The notes: generated by a model from the letters alone, not told the origin. A stretch of DNA of 64,000 nucleotides from Sitta carolinensis (GCA_032173965.1 CM063290.1:2912001-2976000); one strand, 5' to 3'; positions 33,246 to 47,497 are shown, numbered from the stretch's first letter. A program made the numbers and translations.

Positions 33246-36200
33246 AAGGAAAAAATTCTGTCAGTTGTGAGTGTTCTGGGAAGCAGGATGGAAATACCAA
33301 GTTGAAGTTAAATCTCCTCCAGCTGGTTTGATAACACACCTGCAGCCCCAACGTGCAGCACCAGACCAACAAAACTTTTGTGTGATGAGTTTCTTGCTCA
33401 CTGATGGACTGACCCTAAACCTTTACATAACACTGGAGCTTTCCCTTGATTCCCATGGTCATGGAGCAGCTCTGAGCTACTCATTTCCTTTCTATCCCAC
33501 CCTGACGGTGCAGAAAGCGTTCTGAACTGCTGAACTGGTTAAAAATGTTCCCTTTCTGCCAGGCAAGGTGGACAGGAGTCGACTGTGGCAGGAGAGATTT
33601 GCTGTTGATCATCTTCTTCTCTTCCAACAGCGTTTCAAATGGCAAAATTCAGTGTGAGTAAAATGGATTAACTGAAGCAGTTTTGCAATTGAGGCAAAAA
33701 GCCTGTCAGAAAAAAACAGATATTTTTTGCCAAATACCTAGAATTTCACTGAAGCAAAGGGTGAAGCTGAAGTTCCTTCTCCCTGTGCCTCCAGAGAACC
33801 TGTTGAAGGGCTAACATTAGTGTGCTGTGTGTCTGATAAAGTCCTCCCAAAGCTGCAAAAACACAGCTTTTAACAGTTCCCAGTGAACTTCTGGAGAGGT
33901 TGGAGCCAATCTCTTACAGGGTTTGGAATTTGGAACTTTGTGTGCCATAGGCACCCAAGGATCACAAACTTCAGCCAGGAATGCCAGCACTGCCTCACCT
34001 TAAATTAGAAAACAAATAGAAAAAAAAAAGGAAAGCAAGAGAACAGACTGGGATGCAGAGATGGTGCTCAACTGCCCAGCACTGCAGGGATTCACAAAAA
34101 AGGAGAGAGACTCTGAGGTGTGTGACAGAGCTCAGTGAGGGCGTTTGTCTCTCAACCCTATACAGAGGGCAGCTTGGGAAGAAGATATCCCAAACGAGCC
34201 CTGCAAGCTGTGGCTATCACCCCAAGAAGGGCAGCACAGAGCTGTGGAGGGATATTTTCAGCTCATTTCAGCAGTGCAGCTGCTGGCCCCGTGTCACAGC
34301 TTTGGGAGAGCTCACACAGCACCACCAGTGGGGTGGGGGAGCAGAAATCTGAATAATGGGGACACAGCACGTGGAGGCCACGAGGGCTGTGAAGGGGACA
34401 GCCCCAAGGAGATTCACTGCCCTGCCAGCTCTCCCTAAATTGGGGGATCTCGTGGTAACTCGTGTCACAGTGAGCCCAGGAACAGTTTCTTTTGGGAAAA
34501 AACCCACAAACCACACTCCTCTGGGGAAGAAAGAACCACAATGCCCTAAGAGCATGAGTAGGTTCTAGAATTCAAGTGTTCTGCAGGCTAAGCATGGTCT
34601 CTGGCACCCCTGAATCCAGCAGGAGGGAACAGGGATTTTCCCTCCCATTAAAGAGCCCATGGGCAGGCAGAGCTCAGTGAACCCATCCATGGAGCCTGTC
34701 CTGCACCCCTAGGGATGTGGGAAATGCTGGACCTGCTGTCAGCACCATGCAAAGGATGCCAGCAGTCCTGCTTGGAGAATGTTCTTTTCTTTTTACCTTT
34801 TATTTTTTTTTCCTACACACCAATATTTAGTAGAATTTTTTTTTTTTTTCCAGAGGGGAAAATCTCTAAATATCATGTAGTGCACCTGTTTTCCTGCTCC
34901 AGCAAATATTCATCCATCCCCTAGCATTCCAAATGCTGGCAATAAGGCATCACATTTATTTCCTACAAGGGATTAGCTCCTTATAAACCCACACTGCTGC
35001 TGCACTAACGGGGAACAACTGAAGGTACAAGTGCTGCATTAATACTTTACCATCAACCAGCTTTGATCCTCCGTGGCTGCAGCTCACCAAAGCCAATTAA
35101 TTCCTGCTGAATCCCTGCCTGTGGGCTAAAAACACCTAAGCAGGAGTTTAATGTACTCTGACTGCTTCCCCTGGGAGGCTACCTACAGACAGAAGGCAGT
35201 TTTAAACTAAAGCATCTCCTGAGAGTAAAGCAGGCAGGAGGGCCTGGTTTCCCTCCAGGCTACTTAGCCAGAGGTTTTTTTTGGCACCCAAATGGTTTTT
35301 CTGACAGGGATGAAGCTCATGCTGACACTGCTGTGCCCCCACACACTTGCATTTTATTCAGGGCTGGTGGAATTATCCACAGCTGCTTCTGGGCTGCAGT
35401 GCAGGCACGCAGATCTGCTGAGGAGCTCAGGGAAATTTGGCTGAGTATTTGTCCCAATGTACCTGAGGAAGTTTGGTGACCTGCAGGGGAAGCTGTGAGA
35501 GCACCACAGGCACTGCACGTTTCTGCTCCTCAGCCTTGCACGTATTCTGTAACCTTCCCAGGGTGCTGTGATTCCCATTTAGCCATTAATTCCCTGGAAC
35601 TGGGCTGGCAAGCAGGCACACTCCATTTATATTTAATCCACCGACTCCTGAATGTTGATGTGTGCCAGCAAATCAAATGGAAATGCAAAGTAATATGGAA
35701 TCTGTGAGAGCTAAGGAAAATTATCAAGTGACATACATTACCATGTGAAATAACTAAATCAAACCCAATTCCTTCCAAATGAGCAGAGATGAGCACACTG
35801 CACTGAATTTAAAGGGTCCAGCAATCCAGCAAAGGCTCTGGTAATGAATCAGGAGCCTTATCCGAGGGGATTTTGAAATAACCCAGCTCAGCAGCCCAGG
35901 GTTCCTTTTATTGTTTCATTCATTACTTTGTTTACCAACACTAAAACCCTGTGCACTGCAAGGTGGCCATGAAGAAATCAGGGACTGATTAATGGAGGAA
36001 ACGAAGGGAAACCAGTCCCTCTGATTAACTGGGAGATAATCAGGACTCTTCTTTTTTAACCAGCTTCCTCGAGGTAAAATGAGGCTCAGAAATCCTGCCC
36101 AGCACTGCTCTTGTATTGAACATCCCCATCTTGGAGCTGGCACCTCGTTCAGAGGCAGGCTCCTTCAAAGGTTATCCATGTGTTATTTTTACAGCTTTTT

Positions 36201-39200
36201 ATTGGTGGTTGCAGCAACTTGCTGAAGAGTGAAGCTAAAAAAAACATAACCCAGGCAACCCTAAAGGCTGTGAAAAGAGAATTAAGAAAAATGTAATATG
36301 CACTTCAAAAAGGCCCCAATCTCACACGTTTTGGGATGGAGAGAAGGGTGCTGCAGGTCACAGGACAAGGCAGGAGATCTGATTGTGCACATCCTCCACA
36401 GCCCAAATTGCCTGAACTCAAATGAGTGATTTGTCCTTCATTAAAAAAATAAAAAAATAAAAAATTACTGTTCATGGGAATATCTGAGTTTCAAGATTCC
36501 CTCCAAAATTAATTCCACAGGCTGTGAAAATGCTGTAGAAAACAGAGTTCTGTCTCTTTTTTGGCTTTCCCAGCCAGCTGAACGTGCTGAGATTTGGGCT
36601 CTTCTGATACAACTTGAGAGCTGCATTTTGCACAAAGCCTTTAGCACTACAAGATTAAATGTGAGATAAAGGCCTATCATACACCCACTGCCTTTTTATT
36701 GAGTGCTTGCAGTTGCAGCACAATCCTATATAATAAAACTTCTGCCCAAGTTTTTATTCCCTTTTTTGTTGTTTTTACAAATGCCATGACATCTGGAGTC
36801 ACTCCATAAATGCACAAGCCTCAAAATAGTTTCTTGCTCTCAGTTTAGAATTCCTGAAAAGACTCAAAGGGATATTCAGGTGGTGGCCATTGTAACTCCA
36901 CTAAAATAACAGAGCTGCACTGGGTTACATCCTCTGAAGGCAGAGTCAGGATTTTCCCAAAATTATCATTACTAAACTGGTGGGGAAGCAGTGAAATTGT
37001 CATTAATGTATGTATTGTCATGTATGTCTTAGAACCTGATTCCCCCCAAATTTGTGAGAGTTATGGGCATTACATCCAAATTCAAACACCCAGTTTTGCA
37101 TTTGTAAACCTTTTTCTCCATCTTTATCCCTTGTTATTTCCAGCTGAAATGAACTTGTGCTGATAAAACAGAAGGATAATCAGAAACAGAGTAATAAATA
37201 CTTTATAAGTGTGATTACAAGGTGTTGGTTAGGGAATTCTGAAACAGTCTCTCCTACAATGATTGTTGCTAAGTGGGATAACTCAGAGGAGTGAGAGGGA
37301 TCCTCAGCTGGAGAGCTGGGAACGAGCCACTCGAGACATGGTCAGTACAGATAAAATCAGACCCAGAAAATGAATTTATGCTCTTTCCCACACTCCAGAT
37401 GGACAATTTTACTTACTGGGAAGCCAGCAGACCTTGCCCCAGCAATTTGTGGAGCCAAACCTGCACACTCTAAGAGCAGCAAGGAAGTCACTGAGGGGTA
37501 AAAGTTACATTCAGGTGTCTGTAAAACTTTCTGAAGTTTAAAACACAGGTGTTTTTGAATATGCCAGCTGGGAAAATCTATATGATTAGACATTAATTTG
37601 AAGAATATTGCTCTGCCTGTCTGCTGTAATCAGGGGCTTCTCTGAGGAACTCATCTTCTCTGTATCACCAAAGAGCTTGTTAATAATTACTGATTTATAA
37701 GATACCATATTTGTGCTCAATAATGCTAATTTTATGGATTTCTGAACAGCTTCTTGAGTCATGTCATTATTTAATGTCAAAAGAGTGGGGAGTTCTAATA
37801 AACCAGCTGCATGTTTTCTCTGTTTTGCATTCTGCCTCCAGAGGAGAATTCAAAAAAAAACCCAAGAAATTTGGCATAATTCACATCATCAGGATGGATT
37901 TACCAATCGAACAGAACTGAATTATGCCTCTTATTAACCAACAAACTCAATATTTAATATAAAGGCAACCTAAAGGAGATAATTACTTTTGCAATATCAG
38001 CAGAAGACTGTAGCATGCAAAGGTTCAAACTGTCAGAAAAACAATATTTTGTAGAAAGCTTTTCATGAGTTGTCCTCTGTCTGGAGTAAATTGGACCTCT
38101 CTGATTAACTCTGACACATGAAGGGGTTGCAAATGATTCCATTAATTCAAAAATTCTTTTCATGGAAAAGATATATGTTGCTCTGCCACTTAACTAATAA
38201 TGAAGTCAGTGTGATAGAACATTTAAACCCGGGAAAACTTCTGCTGGAAGGACCCAAACACACAGTGAGAGCTTTTTTTTCAGGTGCTACTTCCAGCATT
38301 TCACTTTGCAGCCAGATCTTGCAAAACTTGTTGGGATTTGGGCAAAAATTCCAGTTGCATGCCAAGCAACCTGCTGGGTTTTAATGGTGGATTATCTTAC
38401 CCCATGAAAATCAGGACAGAATAAACAGCTTTTCCTTCTTTCTGTGAGTTTCTCTCTGTGTCCCTCAGCAGAATTCCCTCTCTCTTGGCTGCTCCCTGCT
38501 TGCTCTCCAGGCTGTGAGTGCTGCTGTCATGCTCCAGCCCCTGCTGCTCCGTGGCTTTTTCTTCTCTGGATTTCCCCTTTTTCTTTAAATCACATGGGAT
38601 TTAGTGTAACTGAGCCAAGAGGAACGTTTAAGCTCCCATACACATCACAGACTGTATATCCCATATTTCCACGTGTTGTTATTTCTGATGCTGACCCTGC
38701 AGACACTCTGTCACTCCCAGAAGGCAGATCTTGAGTGGATCTGCACTGAAGGTGCTCCCCAGCAGGAATTTTTCCTCCTTTATTTTTTGTCTATGGTTCT
38801 GTCCACATTTAATTACAAAAATTGCCATTGTGAGAACAGAATTGCAGGAAATCTCTCCTGGCTACATCACAAATGCAAACCCTGCAATCTCTCTTCAGAA
38901 ACAGCCTCAGTGACATTTTCACCTTGGTGTCTTCCTGATTTGGCCCCACACTTCTTCACCTCAGATTTCACCTGAAATTCCACCTGAAAACAGAACTTGG
39001 AGTGCAGTAGGAGCTCACAACCATCTGTTTGAGCAAAACAGGGGTGAGCTCTGTCCCGTGCTGCCATTTCTGCACAAAGCCCTGCTGTTAGCAGGATGAG
39101 GGATTAAATCCCCATCCAGAGCTTCCCCTCAGAACCACATTTTCAGCAGTAAATGTGCTCTGCTCTCAGCTTAACTCATCAAAGCTGACCTGGAATCAAA

Positions 39201-41040
39201 CTTTCCCTTGTCATTATTGCACATTTTTAGGGGTAAAGAGGACAAAGCCTCCCCAGGCTGCCTTGAACCTCCCCTTCTGCCCCTCTGCTGCCCTGGGCTG
39301 ATGTTAGAGAGAGCAAAGTGGGCTCAACTCCCACCTTGGGTTTGTTATCTCCGGTGTAATTCACCCAATTCTGCAATTCCTGCCCAAGAAACTCCCTGCC
39401 ATGGGCTTACAGGAGCACTGAAGGTCCCCTCTGAGCTGTGTCATCCCCAGGAAATTCAGGGTGTGCTTGCACTGTCCTTATCTGCAGGGAACGCTGGGCA
39501 GCAAACAGGATAAAGCAGAGGTGTGCAGTGGGCAGAGAGAGAAAATTGGGAGGGAAAAATCTCACCAGGCTGCACGAGGGATGCTGGGGCTGGATAAACT
39601 CACCTGAACTCTTCTTTCTTTCTTTTTTTCCTTTTTTTTTTTTTTTTTTTTTTTTTAAGAGTCAGTTGTGTTAACGGTAGATTTCTTTTTTGGGGGTAGA
39701 ATATGAATTATTTCACATAAACACAGTGGGATAAAAATCAGCTGGGATAAAAATTGGCAAGCATAAAGAGCTCCCAACCCTAGACAGAAGTTACAAGGCA
39801 CTGACTGGAGGTAATGATTTTTAACAGTTCAGCCTTCCAGAGGTTTTCATGCCTGTTGTAGGGAGCAGAGAATTCCAAACACCTCAGCAAAAGCTGGCTA
39901 AAATCAGGTTTTACCTGGAAATGGGCACTTAATGTTGAACAGCAATGGATTTTCAGTGTAATCAAACTGTTCTCCTATTAATACTTTTTGTGAAACACAT
40001 TTTACATCAAATCCCATTAGTTCTCTTTTTGCAGTTATTTTTTTTTTTTTTCACACAGCTCTTCTCCTCCCCTTGCAGAAAAAGCAGGGAAATATCACTG
40101 AGTTACAAATTCCATTTTTGTTTCCATCAGCTCGTTATATAAATTATTCAGAACTGTTTTATAAAATGGGGATTTCAGCTTCCTTTACAGAAAGGAGAAA
40201 AGACAGTCCTAAAACAAAACAAAAAAAAAGGTAAAAACTCCCTCAAACGTTTGATGCAACTTTAATTATCCTTTCCATTAAACTGCAGCTTGTTCACCAG
40301 TTTATAATCTCAAAAAATATCCTTTATACGATAGAAGTCACTCAGAACATTTTACACACTTACCATAATCACCATTCCAACCTCCTAGCTCTCCATTCCC
40401 AAAATAAAAGAGGAGAGGAAACAACAAAGCAACAATTCCCCAATATTTCCTGTGGGTTTGAACTCTCAATTTGCATATTTATCTCCAACAATCCCCACCT
40501 TCTGCCCCCTCCACAGTTCCCTTGCACAGCAAAATTTCCTCTGCGAGCCAGAAGCCACCACCTTGCACCTTGCCAAATGAGGGATTTTAACCAAAGAATT
40601 CCAACCCGTGGCACATTTCTTAATCAGAAAATATTGCCAGTCCCTATTTTGAAAATAATCAAAGGGTTTCTAATATTTACATCCAAACCCACATGCTTCT
40701 GAGGGCACAGGGAATTTCACACCAAGCACCAGGAAGAGTTTGGGAGGACTTCAACTTTTTATTAATATTCATTTGCTGTAGTGAAATTCAAACGCTGTGT
40801 TAGCAGCCAGTGCTTGTTTGGCAATCCAGGAAAAAATAATTCACATTTTTTACGTGGAGAGCTGCACCATGGCAATAAGAAGCACAGGTTTTCCTTTTCT
40901 TGGTTTATTTAAATCAAGTGTCTACCACTTACTGAAAGGAAAGGTAGAATAAAAGATTTTATGATTAATTAGAAAGTCCTTTTGTATTACTCAGGATCAG
41001 ACAGGTCTTGGGGTTTTCCTACTGGAATAAAACAACAAAG
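33246..41040. other. Long unique non-coding stretch, no gene seen
   Basis: About 7.8 kb without a recognised transposon or exon. Local features include a GC-richer part at 34040-34560 with overlapping 70-99-codon frames, T runs at 34838 and 39636-39656, and conserved-looking AT-rich text at 35030-35230 and 40750-40960. None shows coding evidence. Confidence 0.45.
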
Positions 41041-41271
41041 TTTTGTTGTGTTCACATCACTGATACTGATTTTAGGAATAAAACCAAAGTTTTGTTGTGT
41101 TCACATCACTGATACTGATTTTAGGAATAAAACCAAAGTTTTGTTGTGTTCACATCACTGATACTGATTTTAGGAATAAAACCAAAGTTTTGTTGTGTTC
41201 ACATCACTGATACTGATTTTAGGAATAAAACCAAAGTTTTGTTGTGTTCACATCACTGATACTGATTTTAG
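41041..41271. repeat. 49-bp tandem repeat, 4.7 near-identical units
   Basis: Units start with TTTTGTTGTGTTCACATCAC at 41041, 41090, 41139, 41188 and 41237, giving an exact 49-bp period. The copies read as identical except at the edges, and the fifth is truncated after GATTTTAG. The left flank (GGAATAAAACAACAAAG) looks like a variant unit end. This level of identity indicates a recent expansion. Confidence 0.96.
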
Positions 41272-41949
41272 GGTGCAGCAGATAATTACACAGGGGTTTT
41301 CATCTTCCTGCCTCGCCCTGGAGAAAGGGAAGCTGGAAACTTGTGGAAAAAAACAAATTTGACAGTTCTCAGGCATTTAAGTAAGAGAGGAAATAATACA
41401 ACAAAATCAAGGTGGTTTGCTGCAAGAAAACAAATGTCAACAGGAAACCACGAGACAAGACTCTACTAGAAATTCAGGAATGGATGCCTGGGCCAGGGAG
41501 AGAAGGGACACACAGAGAGCTGATGATTTTTAAAGGTAAAACAGCAGACAAGATCCATCTGGAGGTCTTCCCTGGCTCCATTTCCTGGTGTTCACTGTAA
41601 ATTCTGCTTTTTGACTGCGATTCAGCAACACAGAAAGTGCTGTCCATAATGGGACACAAACCTTGCAAATAAATCTCATTTAAATTCTGTGTAGTGACTC
41701 CCTTAAGGATCAGGTTTGTCGAGGGGGATCTCCACATCAGTGCAAGTTCTGCAGAGCCATCAGGGGCTGAAATTCTGGGGCAAAAAGGAGGCAGAGCAAG
41801 AGCTGGAAAAGGATTGTGACAAGAAAGATCAAAAGTTTGGAAATTAAAAAATCAATAAACACCCAGCGTACACCAGCGGTGTCATCACATCAGAAGAAAA
41901 CATGTTTCCTTCTGAAGATGAGAAAGGGAAGTCAAGAAGTCGTGATTTT

Positions 41950-42054
41950 CATCTGGAACATCAAACAATAAGCTGATTTCCTTTAGATAAAACCTTGTTA
42001 ACATCTGGATTGTTAATTATGAAGCAGATGACAGCTGACAGCAGATGTCAATTG
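41950..42054. promoter_or_regulatory. Candidate bHLH/homeodomain enhancer core
   Basis: Six E-boxes lie within 105 bp: CATCTG at 41950 and 42002, CAGATG at 42025 and 42042, CAGCTG at 42032, and CAATTG at 42049. A TTAATTA homeodomain core lies at 42013-42019. CATCTG is the complement of CAGATG, so four share the same core, which is typical of neurogenic bHLH factors. The last four start 7, 10 and 7 bp apart. Density is well above chance, but no transcript or conservation can be seen. Confidence 0.35.
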
Positions 42055-43548
42055 TGTATTTAGAGAGGATTGCACTGCCTGAAAACGAAATGTTTTATCT
42101 CCCCAAATAAAAGATACATAAAACAGATTCTACCAGAGTTGCAGGGGAATGAAGCAAGCTTAAAACTCTGTATCAGGAAGTGGGTTTTTATAAGCTATCA
42201 TATTAAACTGCTCGTATACATCCAGCACAAAAATTAATAATGGAAACTTGCCTGAATCCTTTCAGTCAACATCACTCAGTGCTTCATGGGAATATGATAA
42301 AAGCTGTCAACAGAATTATATAAAGGAGTCAGGATTAGTGGTGTCTTTTTGGGAACTGATAGCAAAGTTTGTACTGAGCAAAGTTTTGTTCCTGATACTT
42401 TCTGTCCATTCTTGCTCAGCTTTTCAGTGGCAAAACAACGGGTGAACATCCAAATCTGTTATTTGCTCTTTGATCCTTCCTCCAACAGCCACGTCACAGC
42501 TTGGTGACTGGTTTTTTTAAATATCCTTTTGCTTTGTTTTGCATTTATTGATTTGGTTTTGAGGGGATGAATTGTGCTGTTCGACAAGGCTCAGAGGCTG
42601 AAATGTTTTATAGCTGTTCTTCATTACTCTGAATTTCAATAATCTGTGGCACCTCCTTGTCCTTTAAAATACTGGCAGCACTCTGTGTTTTTTATGAAAA
42701 TATCTGTGATGCTTCTTTTTAATTTGTCAGACAAGGGATGGCACAGGTGGCAGTGCAGAACAGGAGGATTCATCTGAAACTGAAATAACCTCCAAGGACA
42801 TTACCCTGCTGTCTGTGTTTATTCAAACCCTACTGACTTTTGTGAGAATTCTGAGTACCAGCCCAGGTTCTTTTCACCTTTCCAGCAGGTAAACAATAAT
42901 TTTCATCTGCTCTGATAATTTCCCATCACTTCTTTACCACGTTGCTCAGGGATATCTGGAAGACGTAAAAATACCCACTCGGTTAAAACCTGACTTAATA
43001 TCAGCACCTCCCAAAAAAGCCTTGGAAGTTTGAACAGTGCCTGTTCCTGTGAGCACCACCAAGAACAGCCAGAGACATGAATATATCAGACAGGCCACAG
43101 CAGAGTGACCCAAAACAATAATTACTTCTTTGGAAAGCTGGAAACCCAGCAGAAAAGCAGATTTCTCAGGTAAATAAACATATCCAGATTGACTTGGCAG
43201 CACTTGCAGCTTGGACAGAGGAGTCATCCTCAGAGTACAAATAAATGAGAGTTCTCAGATTTGATGTAAAACCTCATCTCATCTTGCAGCCCGAGAAAAA
43301 CTAATCAAATCAAATAATTAATTCAAGGAATGGCAACTGGAGGACAGCTGTCATCTCAATTAAATGGGCTCCCACTGCCAGTCATGCCACATCACTCCTC
43401 TCCTGACCCCAATCCATCCATGTGTGTAGTTATGAGTTAGACAAACTCCTTAAAGGTAATTCTGTCTTCTAACCCCATCTCTGCCTTGGGCAATTTGGTT
43501 TTGTCCCATCAAACTCAGTTTCTTGTCCAACCAGCTGATAACTTCCAA

Positions 43549-43650
43549 CCAAACTTGGTGATCTTTAAGGAATCCTCCACAACTGGACACTGTTTATTCC
43601 TTCTTTTCCAGCCAAACCTGGTAATCTTTAAGGAGTCCTCCACAACTGTC
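43549..43650. repeat. Two-copy tandem duplication, period 63 bp
   Basis: CCAAACTTGGTGATCTTTAA at 43549 recurs as CCAAACCTGGTAATCTTTAA at 43612. Each is followed by a GGAATCCTCC or GGAGTCCTCC and CACAACTG block and by a CCTTCTTTT block. A few substitutions separate the copies. Confidence 0.8.
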
Positions 43651-43917
43651 CCTTTTTATACCTTCTTTTTACCTCTAAATTATATATATATATACATTTT
43701 TTTTTTTAACCTAGAAATGAAAAGTAATTTCATAAACGTGCAAAATGAAAGGACACGGTGGTGAATTTGAAAAGTTTCTAATGTAATAAAAGAATTCTAA
43801 TAAAGGATTTTTCATGACAAGAAATAAAATCCTGTTTGATTACACAGTTCTTCTGGAATCATTCAGCCTTTTGTTCACTTTGGTAAATGAATATTTTAGT
43901 ACATAAAAAGCCTAGAA

Positions 43918-43990
43918 TATCCTGAGTGGAGGGACCAAGGTTATCAAGTCCAAATTCCTTTGTTGCCATCCAGACTGTGAACAGCATTAT
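43918..43990 (-). mobile_element. Possible CR1 3'-end relic
   Basis: 'AATATCCTGAGTGGAGGGAC' followed by CAAGGTTATCAAGTCCAAAT resembles a common CR1 tail complement (CTGAGTTGGAAGGGACC, then a GATCATCGAGTCCAACT block). The match is short and diverged. Confidence 0.5.
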
Positions 43991-46900
43991 TCTGAGTGTG
44001 CTCAGACACACAATATTTGCAGTATATTCAATCTTACCTGCCTTAGCTCTATGTACTTAAATGAACACCTCACAATTTTTGCCAGAGAAAGTGGTGATAT
44101 TCTTCCTTGCCAGACTATTTTCCAAGAATTTCCTCTGGGATGTGGCACTCGTGAAATCTGTTGAAAGGAATAAGGGAAATATGAGAAAAACTCATCACTG
44201 GGATGATTTAAAACATTCCCTTCACGAGAACCTGGAGATAATGAAGTCACACATCCTGATGGAACATCATGGAAGAATAAAACATCTTATTGAATGTGAT
44301 GAAAGTAATGTGAGATGTTAAAGTTTAAAACTCTCTCACATTGTGATTTGTGAGTTTTTATGGCCAATATCCATGCAAGGCATTGCTGCAATAACCATTT
44401 AATTCCTGACTCTACAGAAATTAATACCACAATCCAATGGTAAAGAGCAGAATAATTTTAATATTCTAACAGTTGGAGGATAGATGTCTTATTTAAACAC
44501 AGATGCACTTTGGACAACCTGCTCTTTCACAATTAGTCTGGAAATTATAATAATTATACTACACATTATTTTTTTTCAACAGTTGTATGTTCTATCATTA
44601 TACAGAGGGAGATGTTCCAGACAGGGAAAGCAACATATCAGAAGTGCATAAAAAATAGGAGCTCTTTCCAATTAGGCAGCTAATAAAAGTAGCTTAATAA
44701 TCCTTTGCAGGGAAAATACACTGATATCTCCTAAGGTTCAAATTTAAGCTTCATTTATGTACAAATTTCTAACCAGGATGAGAAAAGAAAGGGATGGATC
44801 CTAGATAAAAATGGATAGGCATAGCCATTGGTTTTTACCTGGTGTGCTGTGCTAAGACAGAATAGAAAGAAAAAGAAAATTAATTGTGGTTAAAATTTGA
44901 TTATTATCTAGTAAAAAGGAATACATTAAAGTTCCTCTCCTCTTTAAATAAAATTAAATACTGACGAGCAGTTTTTAATACCAGAAATTATGATACATCT
45001 CCATAGGAAACATCATATTATTAAAGGAGTTCTGGAGCATTTATTCTGGAGGTCAGGCTGGATAAGGAGAGATTTCCTCTGACTTCCATCACTCCTGCAA
45101 TCAGAATTCTGTCAGACAAGAGGTGCCTGCTGCCATCAGCCCTGAAAGAACCAAGCTCAGGTCAAACAAACCAACTTTTTTGGTTTGGAAGGTGAAATCT
45201 GGGCTTTGTAAAGGAGCTGGTGTATAATGAGACTCCAAGAAAGGAAACCACGGTGGCTGAAACACAATAAAGAGATATAAAACCGAAATAAACAGAGATA
45301 AACCGCTGAATATTTCCAAAATCTGCTCAGCCCAGTGAGAAACAGCTCTTCCCTAACCCAGAGCACCATTCAGCCTGCCAGAAAACCAGAGGCACAGAGC
45401 AGCCAGAACAAAACCCACTCGCCCTCTGTGTGCCCTGGCTGCTCCCAGTCCCTCTCCTGGGCTGTGCAGAAGCTGCTCCCACTCAGGCTGGGGTGTCTGG
45501 CACCTGCACTGATATTTCAGCTGCTGCCTTCACCAGCACTGCGTTTTGACCTTTTGTATTTCACCTTTTTTGACCCTTTATATTCGACATGTTTGGCCTT
45601 TTGTGGCCAAAGCACGCCCGGTTTTCAGGGCAGGAGTTGGAGGCTGACAGCCTGGCCAGGCTCGAGGTGCCCCTGGGTTTTTGGGAGGCTCTTTCCTCTG
45701 AACCTTCACGTGCATAAATTAGGCTGTATCATTTCCAGGCCTTCGATCAAAAAGCAATTTGTTTTCCCCAAGTTGAAAGATTTAACTCATCAGGTGGTGG
45801 AATGTTGTGGAACGTGAGGAAGGGAACCCCATTTTCCAGCCTTGGTCACGGCAATAAATTGTAGAACAGAGCTGGTAAAGGAACCAGACTTTTACCTCAG
45901 AAGTGTCCCTGATTCCTTAGACTGTTTTCCAACATCATGAGAACAATTTCTTTAGTGCCAAATCTACCAGCTCTAAATTTGTAGAATAGGTTTGGGTAAT
46001 TTCTGGGAATTTCTTCTCAACGTTTATTTAGTAATTAGAGTCACCTCCTCCTACTGCTCTGTAGCATCTTATTTTTAGCACTTGCTTCCCAAGAGATTCC
46101 TTGCTAGATCCATACAGTTTCTTCTTTTTCTGTTTACCCTGTTACTTTTTAAATTATTCCTTGATTTTAGGAATGTGATTCCTCCCTGTTACTGTCCAAC
46201 AGCTCCAGCATTTTCTGATGTTTCACAGCATTTGCCTCATTCTGCTGCTCTGGGTTATTTTCCTGTACCACAGCTGAAGCCTCACACTTAAGGGGAAGAA
46301 AGTCTTACTTAAGGGGAAGAAAGTCCCTTTTGATTTCAGGCAGGATCAGATAAAATATCCCTCATACTGATCATAGTCCCTAACTGATCAATAGAGCAAA
46401 ACATTTTGGGATAAAGGTTTTTCTCTACAAATAAAAGCACTCCAGAATCTCCTGTTTACTGCAGCTCTTCAGTGGCTTCACTGAATTTGTTGCAGGTTGG
46501 CATTTTGTATTTTCATGAAAGGCCAACAGTTTCTGCACCAGCATTTGGAAGATCAGTAATTTGGGGGTTTGAAATTTGGCTGTTAAGTAAAAATGGAAAA
46601 GCATGGCTTGAGGCAGAGAGGAAAAAATAAAGATAAAAGATCTGATTGTTCTAAAAATTCATTGTTCAGCTCTGTTTACAATGCCTGAGTCAGGTGTTAT
46701 CAGAATGCTGCATGTGCCATCTCTTGCCAGTGTGTTCAATAGGAAGTTCAGGGGAGTGGGAGTGAGATTTGAGCTTTTCATCTCAAAAGCCTCAGAAGTT
46801 ATTTAAAACTTGACAAATGAGGTTATTGCAAAGCAACTTTAATATCAAGCAAGGTTTTCCCCACAATCTTTCTCTGGGCACAGTAAGGTTTTTGGACATA

Positions 46901-47497
46901 TCTCTGTTTTCTACCACCATATAGATGTGAAATGAATCGAGTTTGGAGATATTTTGTGTATTTTTCAACTCACCGTGAGTCCTTGAAAAGTACTTTTCTA
47001 AGGGGAAGAAAAAAAAAAGCTCCAAGGAAAAGCTGTTCAGATGTTAAGTCATCTACAAAAGTTTAAGGAAATAAAAGAAATTCATCCTACTGAATGCTTC
47101 CTTTTGGCTGAAGTAACCTTCATTTTGGCTGGAAAATGTTAAACATTGACACACGAGGTACTTTTCGGAAGCAAATTAAAAGAACTGGAAAATCACACAA
47201 AACAAATCACAGGGGTAATTAGGACAAAGCAATTTTCTATGTCTGTGCTGTGTAAAACACATCTTTTTAATGTCTAACTCCCTGTTCCATCCCAGTGGGA
47301 ATGAGCATTTCATAGAGAGATCACAGCCAAGTTAAAGGGACCCTGAATCCCTGCTTGGAGCTTCCTCTCCAAACTGTTCTATGCCCTGCAGAGTTCTGCC
47401 TTCTGGAGCATTCTCTGGGTTTGATTTTTAGCAGGTTTCCAGGCCACACTTTTCTGCTAAAACACAGAAAATCTGATGGTGTCTGGCTGGCTTGACT

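Larger units (their letters stand above)
41272..47497. other. Unique non-coding DNA, no gene seen
   Basis: It holds the E-box cluster (41950-42054), the 63-bp duplication (43549) and a weak CR1 relic (43918), listed separately. The 160-codon frame at 45335-45817 lacks any family motif. A 21-bp repeat (ACTTAAGGGGAAGAAAGTC) occurs twice at 46287-46326. Confidence 0.45.

Noticed and set aside
41041..41271. Possible CRISPR-like array
   Set aside because: The 49-bp units are directly adjacent with no unique spacers, and the DNA is vertebrate.
45335..45817. 160-codon plus-strand frame in unique DNA
   Set aside because: No recognisable domain, no signal of codon constraint, and overlapping frames on the other strand. 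Splice-compatible exons are not evident.
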